From contig NZ_JAKGAQ010000001.1 in NCBI RefSeq assembly GCF_021532615.1, positions 248,001 through 312,000 of the forward strand: a stretch of DNA of 64,000 bases, read 5' to 3'. The translations under genes and the position numbers were made by a program. A model generated the notes under the pieces. That model was not told the origin of the DNA, did not search any database, and saw nothing but the letters and a program-made list of their open reading frames with translations. This DNA is from Octadecabacter dasysiphoniae (GTDB taxonomy: Bacteria > Pseudomonadota > Alphaproteobacteria > Rhodobacterales > Rhodobacteraceae). This document shows positions 28,172-37,111 of the stretch, piece after piece. Position 1 is the stretch's first letter, and each line of letters begins with the position of its first letter.

Positions 28172-28855
28172 ATGCGTATTTTGCTTTTAGAAGACGACAA
28201 ACAGCTCGCACCTTGGATCGCGGGTGGTTTGCGCGAAGAAGGCCATGTCGTTGATCATTTTGACGACGGTAAAGATGCGTTGATCGCGGCGATGGGGCAG
28301 GATTTTGATCTATTGATCCTTGATCGTATGGTGCCGGGGCTTGATGGCTTGGCCGTTCTTAAATCCTTGCGTGCCTCAAGAAACAACACCCCTGCCTTGT
28401 TTCTGACCGCCCTTGGGGAGGTCGACGCCCGCGTCGAGGGGTTTGAGGCAGGGGGCGATGATTATCTGACCAAACCCTTTGCCTTCGCCGAATTATCCGC
28501 CCGTGTGGGTGCCTTGGGCCGAAGACGTGAGGGGGGTGATACCTCGGAGGCGACCCAGACGACGTTGCGCTATGCTGACCTGACGCTGGACCTGCTGTCG
28601 CGTCGTTGCGAACGCCAAGGCCAGTCGATCGATCTGATGGCGAAAGAGATAAAGCTGCTGGAATATTTGATGCGCCGGCCCGGTCGTTTGGTGACCCGCA
28701 CGATGTTGTTGGAACAGGTGTGGGACATGAGTTTTGATCCGACGACCAGTGTTGTCGAAACCCACATCAGTCGTCTGCGGGCCAAGATCGACAAACCGTT
28801 CGAAGACCCCCTTTTGCGGACGCGGCGGGGAGAAGGTTATGTCTTTGGTGCGTGA
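28172..28855 (+). CDS. OmpR-family response regulator
   Basis: A 227-aa regulator. The receiver domain has the acidic pocket LLLEDDKQ, phospho-acceptor Asp in LLILDRMVPGLDGL (about residue 51), and Lys in YLTKPFAFAEL (about residue 101). The C-terminal winged helix shows LTLDLLSRRCERQGQ, LTAKE-like LMAKEIKLLEYLMRRPGR and SVVETHISRLRAKI, ending TRRGEGYVFG. It overlaps the histidine kinase gene by 17 bp and follows the PepSY gene by 90 bp. Confidence 0.95.
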   Translation: MRILLLEDDKQLAPWIAGGLREEGHVVDHFDDGKDALIAAMGQDFDLLILDRMVPGLDGLAVLKSLRASRNNTPALFLTALGEVDARVEGFEAGGDDYLTKPFAFAELSARVGALGRRREGGDTSEATQTTLRYADLTLDLLSRRCERQGQSIDLMAKEIKLLEYLMRRPGRLVTRTMLLEQVWDMSFDPTTSVVETHISRLRAKIDKPFEDPLLRTRRGEGYVFGA

Positions 28856-30122
28856 GTGGCTTGTGCGGTTTAGGTGGCTTCAACGATCTTCGACATTGCG
28901 TTTGGCGGCACTGTTGTCGGGCATATTTGCGATTGGTTTTGTCGTCGCAATTTTCGTTGCATTGACCCTTGGGCAGCGGGCAAACGAGCGGCGGTTGGAT
29001 GCAACGCTAGAAATACTCGCTCAGGGGAATTCAGCCGCAGAAATAGACAGGGGCACGGCCGCGTTGATCCTGCGCCCGTTGGATGATTTATCCGGTCTTC
29101 CCGATCCGTTTCGCCGTGCCGCTTTGCGCGGCGGTGGGACGGTTTTCTTGCGCGATGATTTGATGCGTTCTGACGTGTGGCGTGTCTTGGTGGCGCAAGA
29201 CAATACGGGCCTGCCGATTATGGTGGGCATCCCGATCGACGACAGTGAAGACGCGCAGGAACTTCTGGCGCAAATTTTGTGGACGACGGCTGCGATTGTA
29301 ATTGCGCTGACCCTTGCGATTGGGGTCTGGGCGGGACTGCTGGCGCAGCGACGTTTGGCGCAAATCAACACCACCTTGGATCGCCTCGCGTCAGGGGATT
29401 TGTCAGCGCGGAGCGGACATTCGAAGTCAAAAGACGATCTTGATGACATGTCCCAAAACCTTGACCAAACCGCGGCAGAGCTTGAACGCCTTGTCAGCCA
29501 AACCCGTCACCTTAGCGCCAGCATTGCCCATGATTTGCGCACGCCTTTGGCAAGGTTGCGCGCGCAGTTGGAAATGTTGCCTGCCAGTGACGGACGTGGG
29601 GCCGCGTTAGAGGAGGCGAGCCATCTATCCGACGTGTTTGACACCATCATGCGTGTTGCCCGGATCGAGGCCGGTCAAGGTCGTGATGGGTTTGAACCAT
29701 TGGTCATGGACGACTTCGTACGCGAGATGGCCGAAATTTATGGCCCTGTGGTCGAGGATGAGGGCAAGATACTGGCGGTCGATGTTGTGTCACCCGCAAC
29801 GGTGCAGGCAGATCGTGGCATGTTGGTTCAGGCCATGGCCAATCTGATCCAAAACGCGCTGGTCCATGGTGGCGACCGGATCATTCTGTTCGTTGATGGT
29901 CCCAAAATGGGCGTGGCTGACAACGGTGCAGGTGTCGATCCCGCCCAGTTTGCGGAAATTATCAAACCCATGGTGCGTCTTGATGCGGCCCGCAGCACCC
30001 AAGGATCAGGCCTTGGTCTGGCATTGGTGCGCGCAGTTGCAGATCGACACGGCGCGCGGCTTGATCTGGCGGAAAATACGCCGCAGGGGCTTCGCATCGC
30101 GATCAACTTTACAGAATTGTAA
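28839..30122 (+). CDS. sensor histidine kinase
   Basis: Membrane kinase of 427 aa, partner of the preceding regulator. TM1 is near residues 22-43 and TM2 near 150-172, flanking a periplasmic sensor of about 105 residues. HAMP follows (RLAQINTTLDRLASGDLSAR), then the H-box SASIAHDLRTPLARLRAQLE with the phospho-His, N-box NLIQNALVHGG, and G-boxes GVADNGAGVD and GSGLGLALV. The ATG at 28839 has a GGAGAAGG ribosome site; the open frame upstream lies within the regulator gene. Confidence 0.94.
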   Translation: MSLVREWLVRFRWLQRSSTLRLAALLSGIFAIGFVVAIFVALTLGQRANERRLDATLEILAQGNSAAEIDRGTAALILRPLDDLSGLPDPFRRAALRGGGTVFLRDDLMRSDVWRVLVAQDNTGLPIMVGIPIDDSEDAQELLAQILWTTAAIVIALTLAIGVWAGLLAQRRLAQINTTLDRLASGDLSARSGHSKSKDDLDDMSQNLDQTAAELERLVSQTRHLSASIAHDLRTPLARLRAQLEMLPASDGRGAALEEASHLSDVFDTIMRVARIEAGQGRDGFEPLVMDDFVREMAEIYGPVVEDEGKILAVDVVSPATVQADRGMLVQAMANLIQNALVHGGDRIILFVDGPKMGVADNGAGVDPAQFAEIIKPMVRLDAARSTQGSGLGLALVRAVADRHGARLDLAENTPQGLRIAINFTEL

Positions 30123-30198
30123 GGTGTTCGTCAGGCGGACGTATATCCGCCGCCCTATCTCAGGATCATCAAAACAATTGATGAAACCGGAGAGCCAA

Positions 30199-30402
30199 AT
30201 GACCAACCTGATTATCAAACTGAAATCCGCCGTATCCAATGCAGTTCTGTTCGCGTCCGCCACTTTCATGGTCGGGCTGGGCTTTGCCTTCGTTGGCACG
30301 ATTGCGCTGTTTGGCCTTGTTGCTGTGGGCGTGGCAATGATTGCCGCGTTATTTGTTACACCGCCAGTGCAGGCGCCGAACGATGCTGAAATCGCCACCT
30401 GA
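30199..30402 (+). CDS. small hydrophobic membrane protein
   Basis: A 67-aa protein of unknown function: a short amphipathic start (MTNLIIKLKSAVSNAVLF), then hydrophobic sequence through residue 54, long enough for two helices, and a hydrophilic tail. GGAG lies 8 bp upstream of the ATG; an in-frame ATG at 30181 would add six residues but lacks a site. It follows the histidine kinase by 76 bp and is probably co-transcribed. Confidence 0.6.
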   Translation: MTNLIIKLKSAVSNAVLFASATFMVGLGFAFVGTIALFGLVAVGVAMIAALFVTPPVQAPNDAEIAT

Positions 30403-30748
30403 TTGACGCCGTCTGAAAGGTTGCCCCGGTGACAAACCCTCCAAATCCCTAGGGCGACTACAAAGGCCATGATACTGGTTCATGTTGCGGGGATTTTTGG
30501 CACAAAGTCATGCGCCGCGATGGTGTTCTGGAAAGTATGACAGGCCATCTGCCGATGTGGCTGAATTTGACAGATGGCGTTCAACGCATGACGGGAAAAA
30601 CCCGCTTGATCTGTGAATATCGCGGTTGCGCATGCGTTTCCCTTATCTGGCCGTTGCCTAAAATCTGGCGCATTTGCATGAGATACGGGTCGCCAACAGG
30701 CGGCCCGTTGTCATATAGAGGCCCAAAAGTAGATTATTGGGGTGAACG
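30403..30748. other. intergenic region ahead of the LpxR-like gene
   Basis: No credible gene. A plus-strand frame at 30510-30758 overlaps the next start and its translation (many Trp, Cys and Arg) does not look like a protein. A small hairpin GGTCGCC-aaca-GGCGGCC with one mismatch lies near 30688-30705. The last 40 bp probably carry the promoter of the following gene. Confidence 0.4.
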
Positions 30749-31660
30749 ATGCGACTGATTGCGATGATATGTGCGGGTCTGATGATGGCCTCCCCGAGCG
30801 CGGCGCAAGAGCGTGAGACGTTGGGTTACGGACGTATTTTCACCAATGATTTCTTTGGCGATAACGAGGATCGCTGGCGGTCGGGGTCTTACGCCTATTC
30901 GATCGTGCGTGGCCCTGAATGGGACGGTGTGCGTCCCTCGACGCCCGGTGCAATCATTGAATACCGTCTGCGTTCCGAGATTATTGCGCCGTCTACGGTG
31001 AATGGCCCCGGGTCAAGCGACCGTGCCTATGTTGGTGCTGTGTCGGCGGGTGTGCACACACATTTCGCACGCGGCGCTGCAAACATTTCTGCCGGTGTTG
31101 ATCTGGTCGCGACCGGTCCGCAGACCGGTATTCTTGATATGCAAGACTGGTTTCACGATATCATCAGCGCACCCAACCCATCCGCGTTTGTCGAAGACAA
31201 TCAGGTTGAAAATGCAGTCCATCCGACCGTTCTGACTGAGCTGTCTTACCGTTTGCCGATCGGCACCGCGACCACGCTGCGCCCCTTCGTTGAGGCCCAG
31301 TACGGTGTGGAAGATTTCGTGCGTGTCGGTGCGGATGTCTTGATTGGGGAAACTCTTCAGAACGATATGTGGCTGCGCGACAGCGCGTCCGGACAACTTT
31401 ATTCAGGCATCGAAAGCGGGCGCCCGGGCACCGGATTTGTTCTGGGCGCGGATTATGCGTCGGTCGGTGACAGCGCCTATTTCCCCGCCAGCTTTGGCAC
31501 TGTGGCACAAGAGGAACGGTTTCGCGCACGCGCCGGAGTGCACTGGCGGTTCGGCGACGGGATCTCATATTTCTATGGTTTGACGTATCTTAGCGAAGAA
31601 TACGTAGGTCAGGATGGTGGCCAAATCGTCGGGTCACTGAAGCTGAATTTCAACTTCTAA
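30749..31660 (+). CDS. LpxR-family outer-membrane protein (lipid A 3'-O-deacylase-like)
   Basis: A 303-aa beta-barrel of the LpxR (DUF2219) family. The signal MRLIAMICAGLMMASPSAA precedes QERETLGY, and RIFTNDFFGDNEDRWRSGSY matches the family's NDxF...D...(T/S)xG opening that carries active-site residues in the Salmonella enzyme. The C-terminus ends GSLKLNFNF with a terminal Phe, as in outer-membrane barrels. Here Ser replaces the more usual Thr in the first motif, so activity is not assured. It follows an envelope-type two-component locus, its likely regulator. Confidence 0.85.
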   Translation: MRLIAMICAGLMMASPSAAQERETLGYGRIFTNDFFGDNEDRWRSGSYAYSIVRGPEWDGVRPSTPGAIIEYRLRSEIIAPSTVNGPGSSDRAYVGAVSAGVHTHFARGAANISAGVDLVATGPQTGILDMQDWFHDIISAPNPSAFVEDNQVENAVHPTVLTELSYRLPIGTATTLRPFVEAQYGVEDFVRVGADVLIGETLQNDMWLRDSASGQLYSGIESGRPGTGFVLGADYASVGDSAYFPASFGTVAQEERFRARAGVHWRFGDGISYFYGLTYLSEEYVGQDGGQIVGSLKLNFNF

Positions 31661-31774
31661 ATAAATAGTTAACGACTGACGTTAAAGTAACTTGATCGGT
31701 CCGATTCACCTCTGTTAACCTCTATCACAGGACCCCGCGCCAAATGACGGGGCCAGACAGAGGCAGAAACGGGC

Positions 31775-32839
31775 ATGAAAACGGGCTTTAAGGGCACGTT
31801 CGTCATTTCCTGGTCACAGACGGAACTCGATGGGTTCTGGTCGGCACCGCTTGAAAACTTGCGGGTCGGCACGGCATGGTCATGGACGGGCGAAGCGGTA
31901 CGGGTGGACGGACCCGCAGAAATTTTACCACTGGGCGACGCGGCCGGAGAGGCCGACATCCGCGAGCGGGCAGCCATGTCTGTGCGCCGGTTGTTGCGCG
32001 CTGTCGAAGTGAACACATCACGTCTTGATCTGGTGGAGGTCGAACCCGTTCCGTTCGAGCAATCCTTCACGGTGACCGACGGGCGCGACACATGGACCGT
32101 GACCCTGATCGAAGGCGCGACGCCGTCGGCCAGGTTGTGCATGTTTGTTGGCGAAATTCCCCCGCGCACCGCTGATTTGTGGATTGTGAATCACACTGTT
32201 GAATTGAAATCCAGAGACCAGAACGATGATCCAGCAGGTGGCGTGATTTGTTTCACCCCGGGCACGATGATCCGCACCGAAGGTGGGCTCATGCGGGTTG
32301 AGGACATCGGTGAGGGCACGCGCGTACAGACCAAAGACAACGGCTGCCAAGAAGTCCTGTGGACGGGTGCGCGCCGTGTGACGGGGGCCCGCCTTTATGC
32401 GATGCCGCATCTTTGCCCGGTCAGGCTGCGTGCCGGATCGCTTGACAATGATGTGCCGGATGCCGGCCTTTTGGTCAGCCCCGATCACCGTGTGATGGTG
32501 AAGGGTGCGCGGGCACGGGCGCTGTTCAACACCGACGAAGTGTTGGTGACGGCGCGTGATCTTGTGAATGATGGTTCAATCTATGTTGACCGTTCCATGC
32601 GCGAAGTGCGCTATATCCACATGCTCCTGCCGAGCCATGAGGTCGTGTTCGCCAATGGCGTAGAAAGCGAAAGCTTCCATCCTGCCAGTGCGGGTCTTGA
32701 GAACCTTGGTGACGATGATCGCGCCCGACTGTTTGCGCAGGTGCCTGATATTGCGGAAGATGCCAATGCCTACGGGGCCTATGCACGCCGTGTTGTGTCT
32801 GCATCAGAAGCCGCGATTTTGCGCCACGACGCCGCCTGA
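31775..32839 (+). CDS. Hint-domain (hedgehog/intein-like) protein
   Basis: A 354-aa protein. Residues 1-155 are an unassigned domain (ISWSQTELDGFWSAPLENLR). A Hint domain begins at about residue 160: VICFTPGTMIRTEGGLMRVE with the nucleophilic Cys, then LLVSPDHRVMV with the family's His, and VLVTARDLVNDGSI. ESFHPASAG follows in place of a splicing C-terminal HN. Bacterial Hint proteins of this type are common in Rhodobacterales; self-cleavage is possible but not shown. The upstream spacer 31661-31774 has several TTAA(C) half-sites. Confidence 0.88.
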   Translation: MKTGFKGTFVISWSQTELDGFWSAPLENLRVGTAWSWTGEAVRVDGPAEILPLGDAAGEADIRERAAMSVRRLLRAVEVNTSRLDLVEVEPVPFEQSFTVTDGRDTWTVTLIEGATPSARLCMFVGEIPPRTADLWIVNHTVELKSRDQNDDPAGGVICFTPGTMIRTEGGLMRVEDIGEGTRVQTKDNGCQEVLWTGARRVTGARLYAMPHLCPVRLRAGSLDNDVPDAGLLVSPDHRVMVKGARARALFNTDEVLVTARDLVNDGSIYVDRSMREVRYIHMLLPSHEVVFANGVESESFHPASAGLENLGDDDRARLFAQVPDIAEDANAYGAYARRVVSASEAAILRHDAA

Positions 32840-32842
32840 TCC

Positions 32843-33556
32843 GTGACGAAAGTCGCGCAGTTTCTGTCCGGCCATTGGCAATTGATCGTGCTCACGGCGA
32901 TGATTTACGCGCTGTGGGGGACGGATGTGATATGGCCGTTGCGGGTTCTTGTGGTCGTCTTTCATGAAATATCCCACGCGGCTGCCGCCCTTTTGACGGG
33001 CGGTTCGGTCGAAAGTATTTCGTTTTCCCGCAACGAAGGCGGCGTGGCCTGGACACGCGGCGGCAACGGCTTTGTGATTTCGACGGCGGGATACCTTGGG
33101 TCTTTGTTGATCGGGGCGGGGTTGTTTCTGGCCGCGGTCAACACGCGGGCGGATCGCGGTGTGGCCGCGGGCGTCGGCGCGTTGCTGATCGCGGTTAGTG
33201 TGATCTACATCCGCGATCTGTTCCCGTTTGTTTTTGCGGCCCTTCTGGGCGGGGCAATTATCGGGATGGCATGGAAACTGCCCGCGCAACTGAGTGATCT
33301 TAGTCTGCGGGTCATCGGCTTTGTCAGTATGCTTTACGTACCGTGGGACATCATCACCGACACGATTTTCCCCAGCCCATACCGTGGCCCCAACATGAGC
33401 GATGCGGAACGCATTGCCACCCAAACGGGCCTGACCGAAGGGATCGTGGGAATCTTGTGGTTGATCATCGCTTTGGCGGTGATATTTGCCACGCTTCGCA
33501 TCGCGCTGCGTCACCCCAGCAATATCGTTTTGCGCGCCCGTCCAGATAGCCGTTGA
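32843..33556 (+). CDS. M50-family membrane metalloprotease
   Basis: A 237-aa integral membrane protein of the M50 (site-2-protease-like) group. The zinc motif HEISH sits in the membrane helix LRVLVVVFHEISHAAAALLT (about residues 34-53), followed by a second motif region GNGFVISTAGYLGSLLIGAG. About five or six helices are predicted by eye. The start is GTG, three bases after the Hint gene's stop, so the two genes form an operon; a link between a self-cleaving Hint protein and a membrane protease is speculative. Confidence 0.85.
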   Translation: MTKVAQFLSGHWQLIVLTAMIYALWGTDVIWPLRVLVVVFHEISHAAAALLTGGSVESISFSRNEGGVAWTRGGNGFVISTAGYLGSLLIGAGLFLAAVNTRADRGVAAGVGALLIAVSVIYIRDLFPFVFAALLGGAIIGMAWKLPAQLSDLSLRVIGFVSMLYVPWDIITDTIFPSPYRGPNMSDAERIATQTGLTEGIVGILWLIIALAVIFATLRIALRHPSNIVLRARPDSR

Positions 33557-33597
33557 CTCGCGTCTGGGTCAGTCGTAATGCAGCGTTTCAATTGGTG

Positions 33598-33682
33598 TTG
33601 GTGGGCCCCGCAAGGGGATTCCTGTCAGGGGTTCGCCCCAAAGGACAACGCCCTTCACGCCCGATAGGGCCCCAAGAAGGAG
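33598..33682 (+). promoter_or_regulatory. structured 5' leader of rpsD
   Basis: Immediately upstream of the rpsD ribosome site are CCCC-gcaa-GGGG (33606-33617, a GNRA-type loop) and GGGG-ttcg-CCCC (33628-33639, a UUCG-type loop). GGGCCC at 33603-33608 can pair with GGGCCC at 33667-33672; adding TTGG (33598-33601) and CCAA (33672-33675) gives about nine pairs ending next to AAGGAG. The first hairpin and the long-range stem share bases 33606-33608, so they are mutually exclusive. This fits an autoregulatory leader, but control by S4 is inferred. Confidence 0.5.
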
Positions 33683-33689
33683 ATCAGCC

Positions 33690-34310
33690 GTGACCAAACG
33701 CACGTCTGCCAAGTACAAAATTGACCGCCGGATGGGTGAAAACATCTGGGGTCGTCCGAAATCCCCCGTCAACCGTCGTGAATACGGACCCGGCCAGCAC
33801 GGCCAGCGTCGTAAGGGCAAATTGTCCGACTTCGGTATGCAGCTGCGCGCTAAGCAAAAGCTGAAGGGTTACTACGGCGACCTGACTGAAAAGCAATTCC
33901 GCCGCATCTTTGGTGAGGCCGAGCGTGTTAAAGGCGACACCGGTGAAAACCTGATTGGTTTGCTCGAGCGTCGCTTGGACGCTGTTGTTTACCGTGCCAA
34001 GTTCGTGGCGACTGTGTTTGCTGCGCGCCAGTTCGTAAACCACGGCCACGTCACTGTGAACGGCAAGAAGGTGAACATCCCGTCTTACCGCGTCAAAGAA
34101 GGCGATGTCGTCGAAGTCCGTACAAAGTCCAAGCAGAACGTCGCCGTTCTGGACGCTGTTGCACTGGCCGAGCGTGACGTTCCTGACTACGTCGAAGCGG
34201 ATCACTCCAAGATGACAGCGACGTTCATCCGCACACCTGGTCTGGGCGACGTTCCATACCCGGTTATGATGGAACCGAACCTCGTGATCGAATACTACGC
34301 TCAGAACTAA
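33690..34310 (+). CDS. rpsD: 30S ribosomal protein S4
   Basis: Primary 16S rRNA-binding protein of the small subunit, 206 aa. The GTG start lies 7 bp after AAGGAG. Typical features are [40 protein letters not shown], and the S4 RNA-binding domain [21 protein letters not shown] then [20 protein letters not shown]. It is monocistronic, preceded by a strongly structured leader and followed by a terminator. Confidence 0.97.
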   Translation: MTKRTSAKYKIDRRMGENIWGRPKSPVNRREYGPGQHGQRRKGKLSDFGMQLRAKQKLKGYYGDLTEKQFRRIFGEAERVKGDTGENLIGLLERRLDAVVYRAKFVATVFAARQFVNHGHVTVNGKKVNIPSYRVKEGDVVEVRTKSKQNVAVLDAVALAERDVPDYVEADHSKMTATFIRTPGLGDVPYPVMMEPNLVIEYYAQN

Positions 34311-34332
34311 GCCTTCTGAGACAAGATTTAAG

Positions 34333-34363
34333 AAAGCCGCGCCCCATCGGGTGCGGCTTTTTT
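34333..34363 (+). terminator. rho-independent terminator after rpsD
   Basis: AAGCCGC-n-GTGCGGCTT forms a GC stem over a CCCCATCGGG loop region, followed by a run of T at 34358-34363, about 20 bp after the rpsD stop. Confidence 0.85.
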
Positions 34364-34476
34364 GATTCAGGTGGGCGGAAAATCTATTTGAACCACGCGT
34401 GCAAGGGCTTGGCGGTTGCCCGATCGGTTTTGGCAGGGCTATCCAGAAAGAAAACAACTTATTGGGGCGCACGTGT

Positions 34477-35052
34477 ATGTCAGACGAAAATCAAAAACCT
34501 GAATCCTATTCCATGGAAGAAACGTTCGAACGCGGGCTGTTCGCATCCCGTTGGCTGATGGCGCCGATGTATCTGGGCCTCGTGTTCGCGCTTGCGATGT
34601 TGACGTTCATCTTTTGCCGCGAGTTGATTTATTACATGCCGCAGGTGGTGACGATGTCCTCGGACAAGTCCATTCTGGTCGTTTTGACACTGATCGACCT
34701 TACGCTCGCCGCGAACCTTTTGCTGATCGTGCTGTTTTCGGGCTACGAAAATTTCGTGTCGAAAATGGATATCAGCGATGAAGATGACAAACCCGATTGG
34801 ATGGGCACTGTCGACTTTTCCGGCCTGAAAATGAAACTGATCGCATCGATTGTCGCGATTTCCGCCATTCACCTGCTGAAACGGTTCATGGAAATCGGCG
34901 TACCTGAAGCTGATGAAATTTATGGCAACAACGAATTGATGTGGTTCGTGATTATCCACATGAGCTTCGTATTTTCCGGCATTATCCTTGCCGGCATGGA
35001 CTGGATTTCTGCGAACGCTAAAATTCGTATGAAAGAAGCAATGAAAAAGTAA
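34477..35052 (+). CDS. UPF0114 (YqhA-like) membrane protein
   Basis: An inner-membrane protein of 191 aa matching the YqhA/TIGR00645 family: ESYSMEETFERGLFASRWLM at the start, LTLIDLTLAANLLLIVLFSGYENFVS and SIVAISAIHLLKRFME. Four hydrophobic helices are apparent (about residues 30-50, 65-90, 115-135 and 150-172). Function is unknown. I chose the ATG at 34477 because upstream residues are not conserved-looking. An 11-bp inverted repeat follows the stop. Confidence 0.88.
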   Translation: MSDENQKPESYSMEETFERGLFASRWLMAPMYLGLVFALAMLTFIFCRELIYYMPQVVTMSSDKSILVVLTLIDLTLAANLLLIVLFSGYENFVSKMDISDEDDKPDWMGTVDFSGLKMKLIASIVAISAIHLLKRFMEIGVPEADEIYGNNELMWFVIIHMSFVFSGIILAGMDWISANAKIRMKEAMKK

Positions 35053-35066
35053 CGCATCTGGTCTCT

Positions 35067-35098
35067 GCGTCCCTGCCGCATTAGAAGGGCAGGGACGC
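35067..35098 (+). terminator. 11-bp perfect inverted repeat between UPF0114 gene and hisC
   Basis: GCGTCCCTGCC (35067-35077) and GGCAGGGACGC (35088-35098) form a perfect 11-bp stem over a 10-base loop, followed by the weak tail TATTT. It probably terminates the UPF0114 gene, but it ends only 16 bp before the hisC start, so it could also affect hisC expression. Confidence 0.55.
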
Positions 35099-35114
35099 TA
35101 TTTGGACGGACCCG

Positions 35115-36200
35115 ATGACTAAGATCAAAGCACAACCCGGCATTATGGACATCGCACTGTATCAGGGCGGCAAAAGCCATGTGGACGGTGTTGAAAATGT
35201 CCTGAAACTGTCGAGCAACGAAAACCCGTTTGGCCCCTCCGAGGCTGCCAAAGAAGCGCTTGTTCGGGCGTCCCACACGCTCCACCGCTATCCGTCCACG
35301 GATCATGGCACCTTGCGCGCTGCAATCAGTGACGTTTGGGGGCTGGACCCGGACCGCATCATCTGCGGCAACGGGTCGGGTGAAATCCTAATGATGATTG
35401 CACAGGCCTTTGCAGGCAAAGGCGATGAGGTTCTGTTCACCGAACACGGCTTTGCCATGTATCCGATTTATGCCAACGCCAATGGCGCGAAACCTGTTGT
35501 GGTGGCCGAACGGGATCGTGTCGTGGATGTGGATGCATTGCTGGCGGCCTGCACCAAGAAAACCAAAGTGTGCTACATCGCCAACCCCGCCAACCCGACA
35601 GGCACGATGATCGGTCAGGGTGATCTGGAACGCCTCGCGGATGGGCTGCCCGCCGGTGCTGTGCTGGTGCTGGACGGGGCATATTCCGAATACGTAGAAG
35701 GGTATGATGCGGGCAAATCGCTGGTGGACAGCCGGGACAACGTCATCATGACGCGCACGTTTTCCAAGATTTACGGTTTGGGCGGTCTGCGGATCGGATA
35801 CGGCTACGCAAGCCAGCAGATCATCGATGTGCTGATGCGTATTCGCGGTCCGTTCAATATTTCCGCACCCGCATTGGCCGCCGCAGAGGCCGCGATGCGC
35901 GATGTCGCACACACCGAAAAATGCCGCACCGACAATGCCAAACAACGTGATTGGATGGCAGGGGCGTTGGCTGAAATCGGGTTGCCATCCGATATATCGA
36001 CAGCAAACTTCATCCTTGTGCGGTTCGCCTCCGAAGCCGACGCGAAGGCCTGCAATGATCATCTGATGACCCAAGGGATCATCGTGCGTTTGGTCGGCGG
36101 CTATGGCTTGCCGAACTGCCTGCGCATCACTGTCGGCGATGAGGCATCGTGCCGCCGCGTGGTCCACGCCATTGGCCAATTCAAAGGGGCATCAAAATGA
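35115..36200 (+). CDS. hisC: histidinol-phosphate aminotransferase
   Basis: PLP enzyme of histidine biosynthesis, possibly also acting on aromatic precursors; 361 aa. Motifs: [57 protein letters not shown], and the PLP-lysine region [20 protein letters not shown]. It overlaps a prephenate dehydrogenase gene by 4 bp (ATGA), a pairing that suggests use in tyrosine or phenylalanine synthesis too. The histidine genes hisZ and hisG lie 17 kb away. Confidence 0.94.
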   Translation: MTKIKAQPGIMDIALYQGGKSHVDGVENVLKLSSNENPFGPSEAAKEALVRASHTLHRYPSTDHGTLRAAISDVWGLDPDRIICGNGSGEILMMIAQAFAGKGDEVLFTEHGFAMYPIYANANGAKPVVVAERDRVVDVDALLAACTKKTKVCYIANPANPTGTMIGQGDLERLADGLPAGAVLVLDGAYSEYVEGYDAGKSLVDSRDNVIMTRTFSKIYGLGGLRIGYGYASQQIIDVLMRIRGPFNISAPALAAAEAAMRDVAHTEKCRTDNAKQRDWMAGALAEIGLPSDISTANFILVRFASEADAKACNDHLMTQGIIVRLVGGYGLPNCLRITVGDEASCRRVVHAIGQFKGASK

Positions 36201-37111
36201 CCGTGATGTACAATCGCGTTGCATTGATCGGCCTTGGCCTGATTGCATCATCCTTGTTTTGGGCGATGAAACGGGGCGGCCTTGCGGGCGAAACCGTCGG
36301 GTATGCGCGGTCCGCCGCGACTCGCGATACTGCGCGCAACATTGGCCTGTGTGACCGTATCTGTGACAGTGTGGCCGATGCCGTCGCGGACGCGGACCTT
36401 GTGATCCTGTGTGTGCCCGTGGGCGCGATGGATGCCGTCGCTGCCGAAATCGGCCCCTTGTTGAAAACAGGTGCAGTGGTGTCTGACGTGGGGTCGGTGA
36501 AACGTGCGGTGATTGATGCCGTCAGCCCGCATATACCTGATGGCGTGCATTTCATTCCCGCACACCCGCTGGCAGGCACCGAACAATCCGGGCCCGAATC
36601 TGGTTTCGCGGAATTGTTCGACAACCGCTGGTGTCTGTTGACCCCGAATGGCGCGGACGCGGCCGAGGTTGCGAAATTGCGCACCTACTGGGAAGCACTG
36701 GGCAGCAATGTCGATGAAATGGACGCGGACCACCACGATTTGGTGTTGGCCGTCACATCGCACACACCCCACCTGATCGCATACACGATGGTCGGCGTGG
36801 CCGATGACCTAAGCCGCGTGAGTGAAAGCGAAGTGGTGCAATTTTCCGCGACGGGTTTTCGGGATTTCACCCGCATCGCAGCGTCTGATCCGACCATGTG
36901 GCGCGATGTGTTTCTGAACAACAAAGACGCGACCCTCGAAATCCTGGGCCGTTTCACCGAAGAACTATTCGCCCTCCAACGTGCGATCCGACAGGGCGAC
37001 GGCGATTTGTTGCACGACTATTTCACGCGCACCCGTTCCATCCGGCGCGGCATCATCGAAGCCGGCCAAGACACAGACGCCCCTAACTTTGGCCGGTATC
37101 CGAAGCCATGA
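36197..37111 (+). CDS. tyrA: prephenate/arogenate dehydrogenase family protein
   Basis: NAD(P)-dependent oxidative decarboxylase of tyrosine biosynthesis, 304 aa. The Rossmann start [20 protein letters not shown] (about residues 7-26), [33 protein letters not shown] with the catalytic His, and [15 protein letters not shown] are typical. No chorismate mutase domain is fused. It overlaps hisC and the extensin-family gene by 4 bp on each side. Confidence 0.92.
   Translation: MTVMYNRVALIGLGLIASSLFWAMKRGGLAGETVGYARSAATRDTARNIGLCDRICDSVADAVADADLVILCVPVGAMDAVAAEIGPLLKTGAVVSDVGSVKRAVIDAVSPHIPDGVHFIPAHPLAGTEQSGPESGFAELFDNRWCLLTPNGADAAEVAKLRTYWEALGSNVDEMDADHHDLVLAVTSHTPHLIAYTMVGVADDLSRVSESEVVQFSATGFRDFTRIAASDPTMWRDVFLNNKDATLEILGRFTEELFALQRAIRQGDGDLLHDYFTRTRSIRRGIIEAGQDTDAPNFGRYPKP

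Noticed and set aside
30510..30758. 82-codon frame before the LpxR-like gene
   Set aside because: It overlaps the next gene's start and its translation is rich in Trp, Cys and Arg with no domain or export signal; it looks like chance.
31668..31735. CtrA site upstream of the Hint gene
   Set aside because: The TTAA copies at 31670 and 31683 are 9 bp apart rather than 7, and the TTAACC near 31715 is only a half-site.
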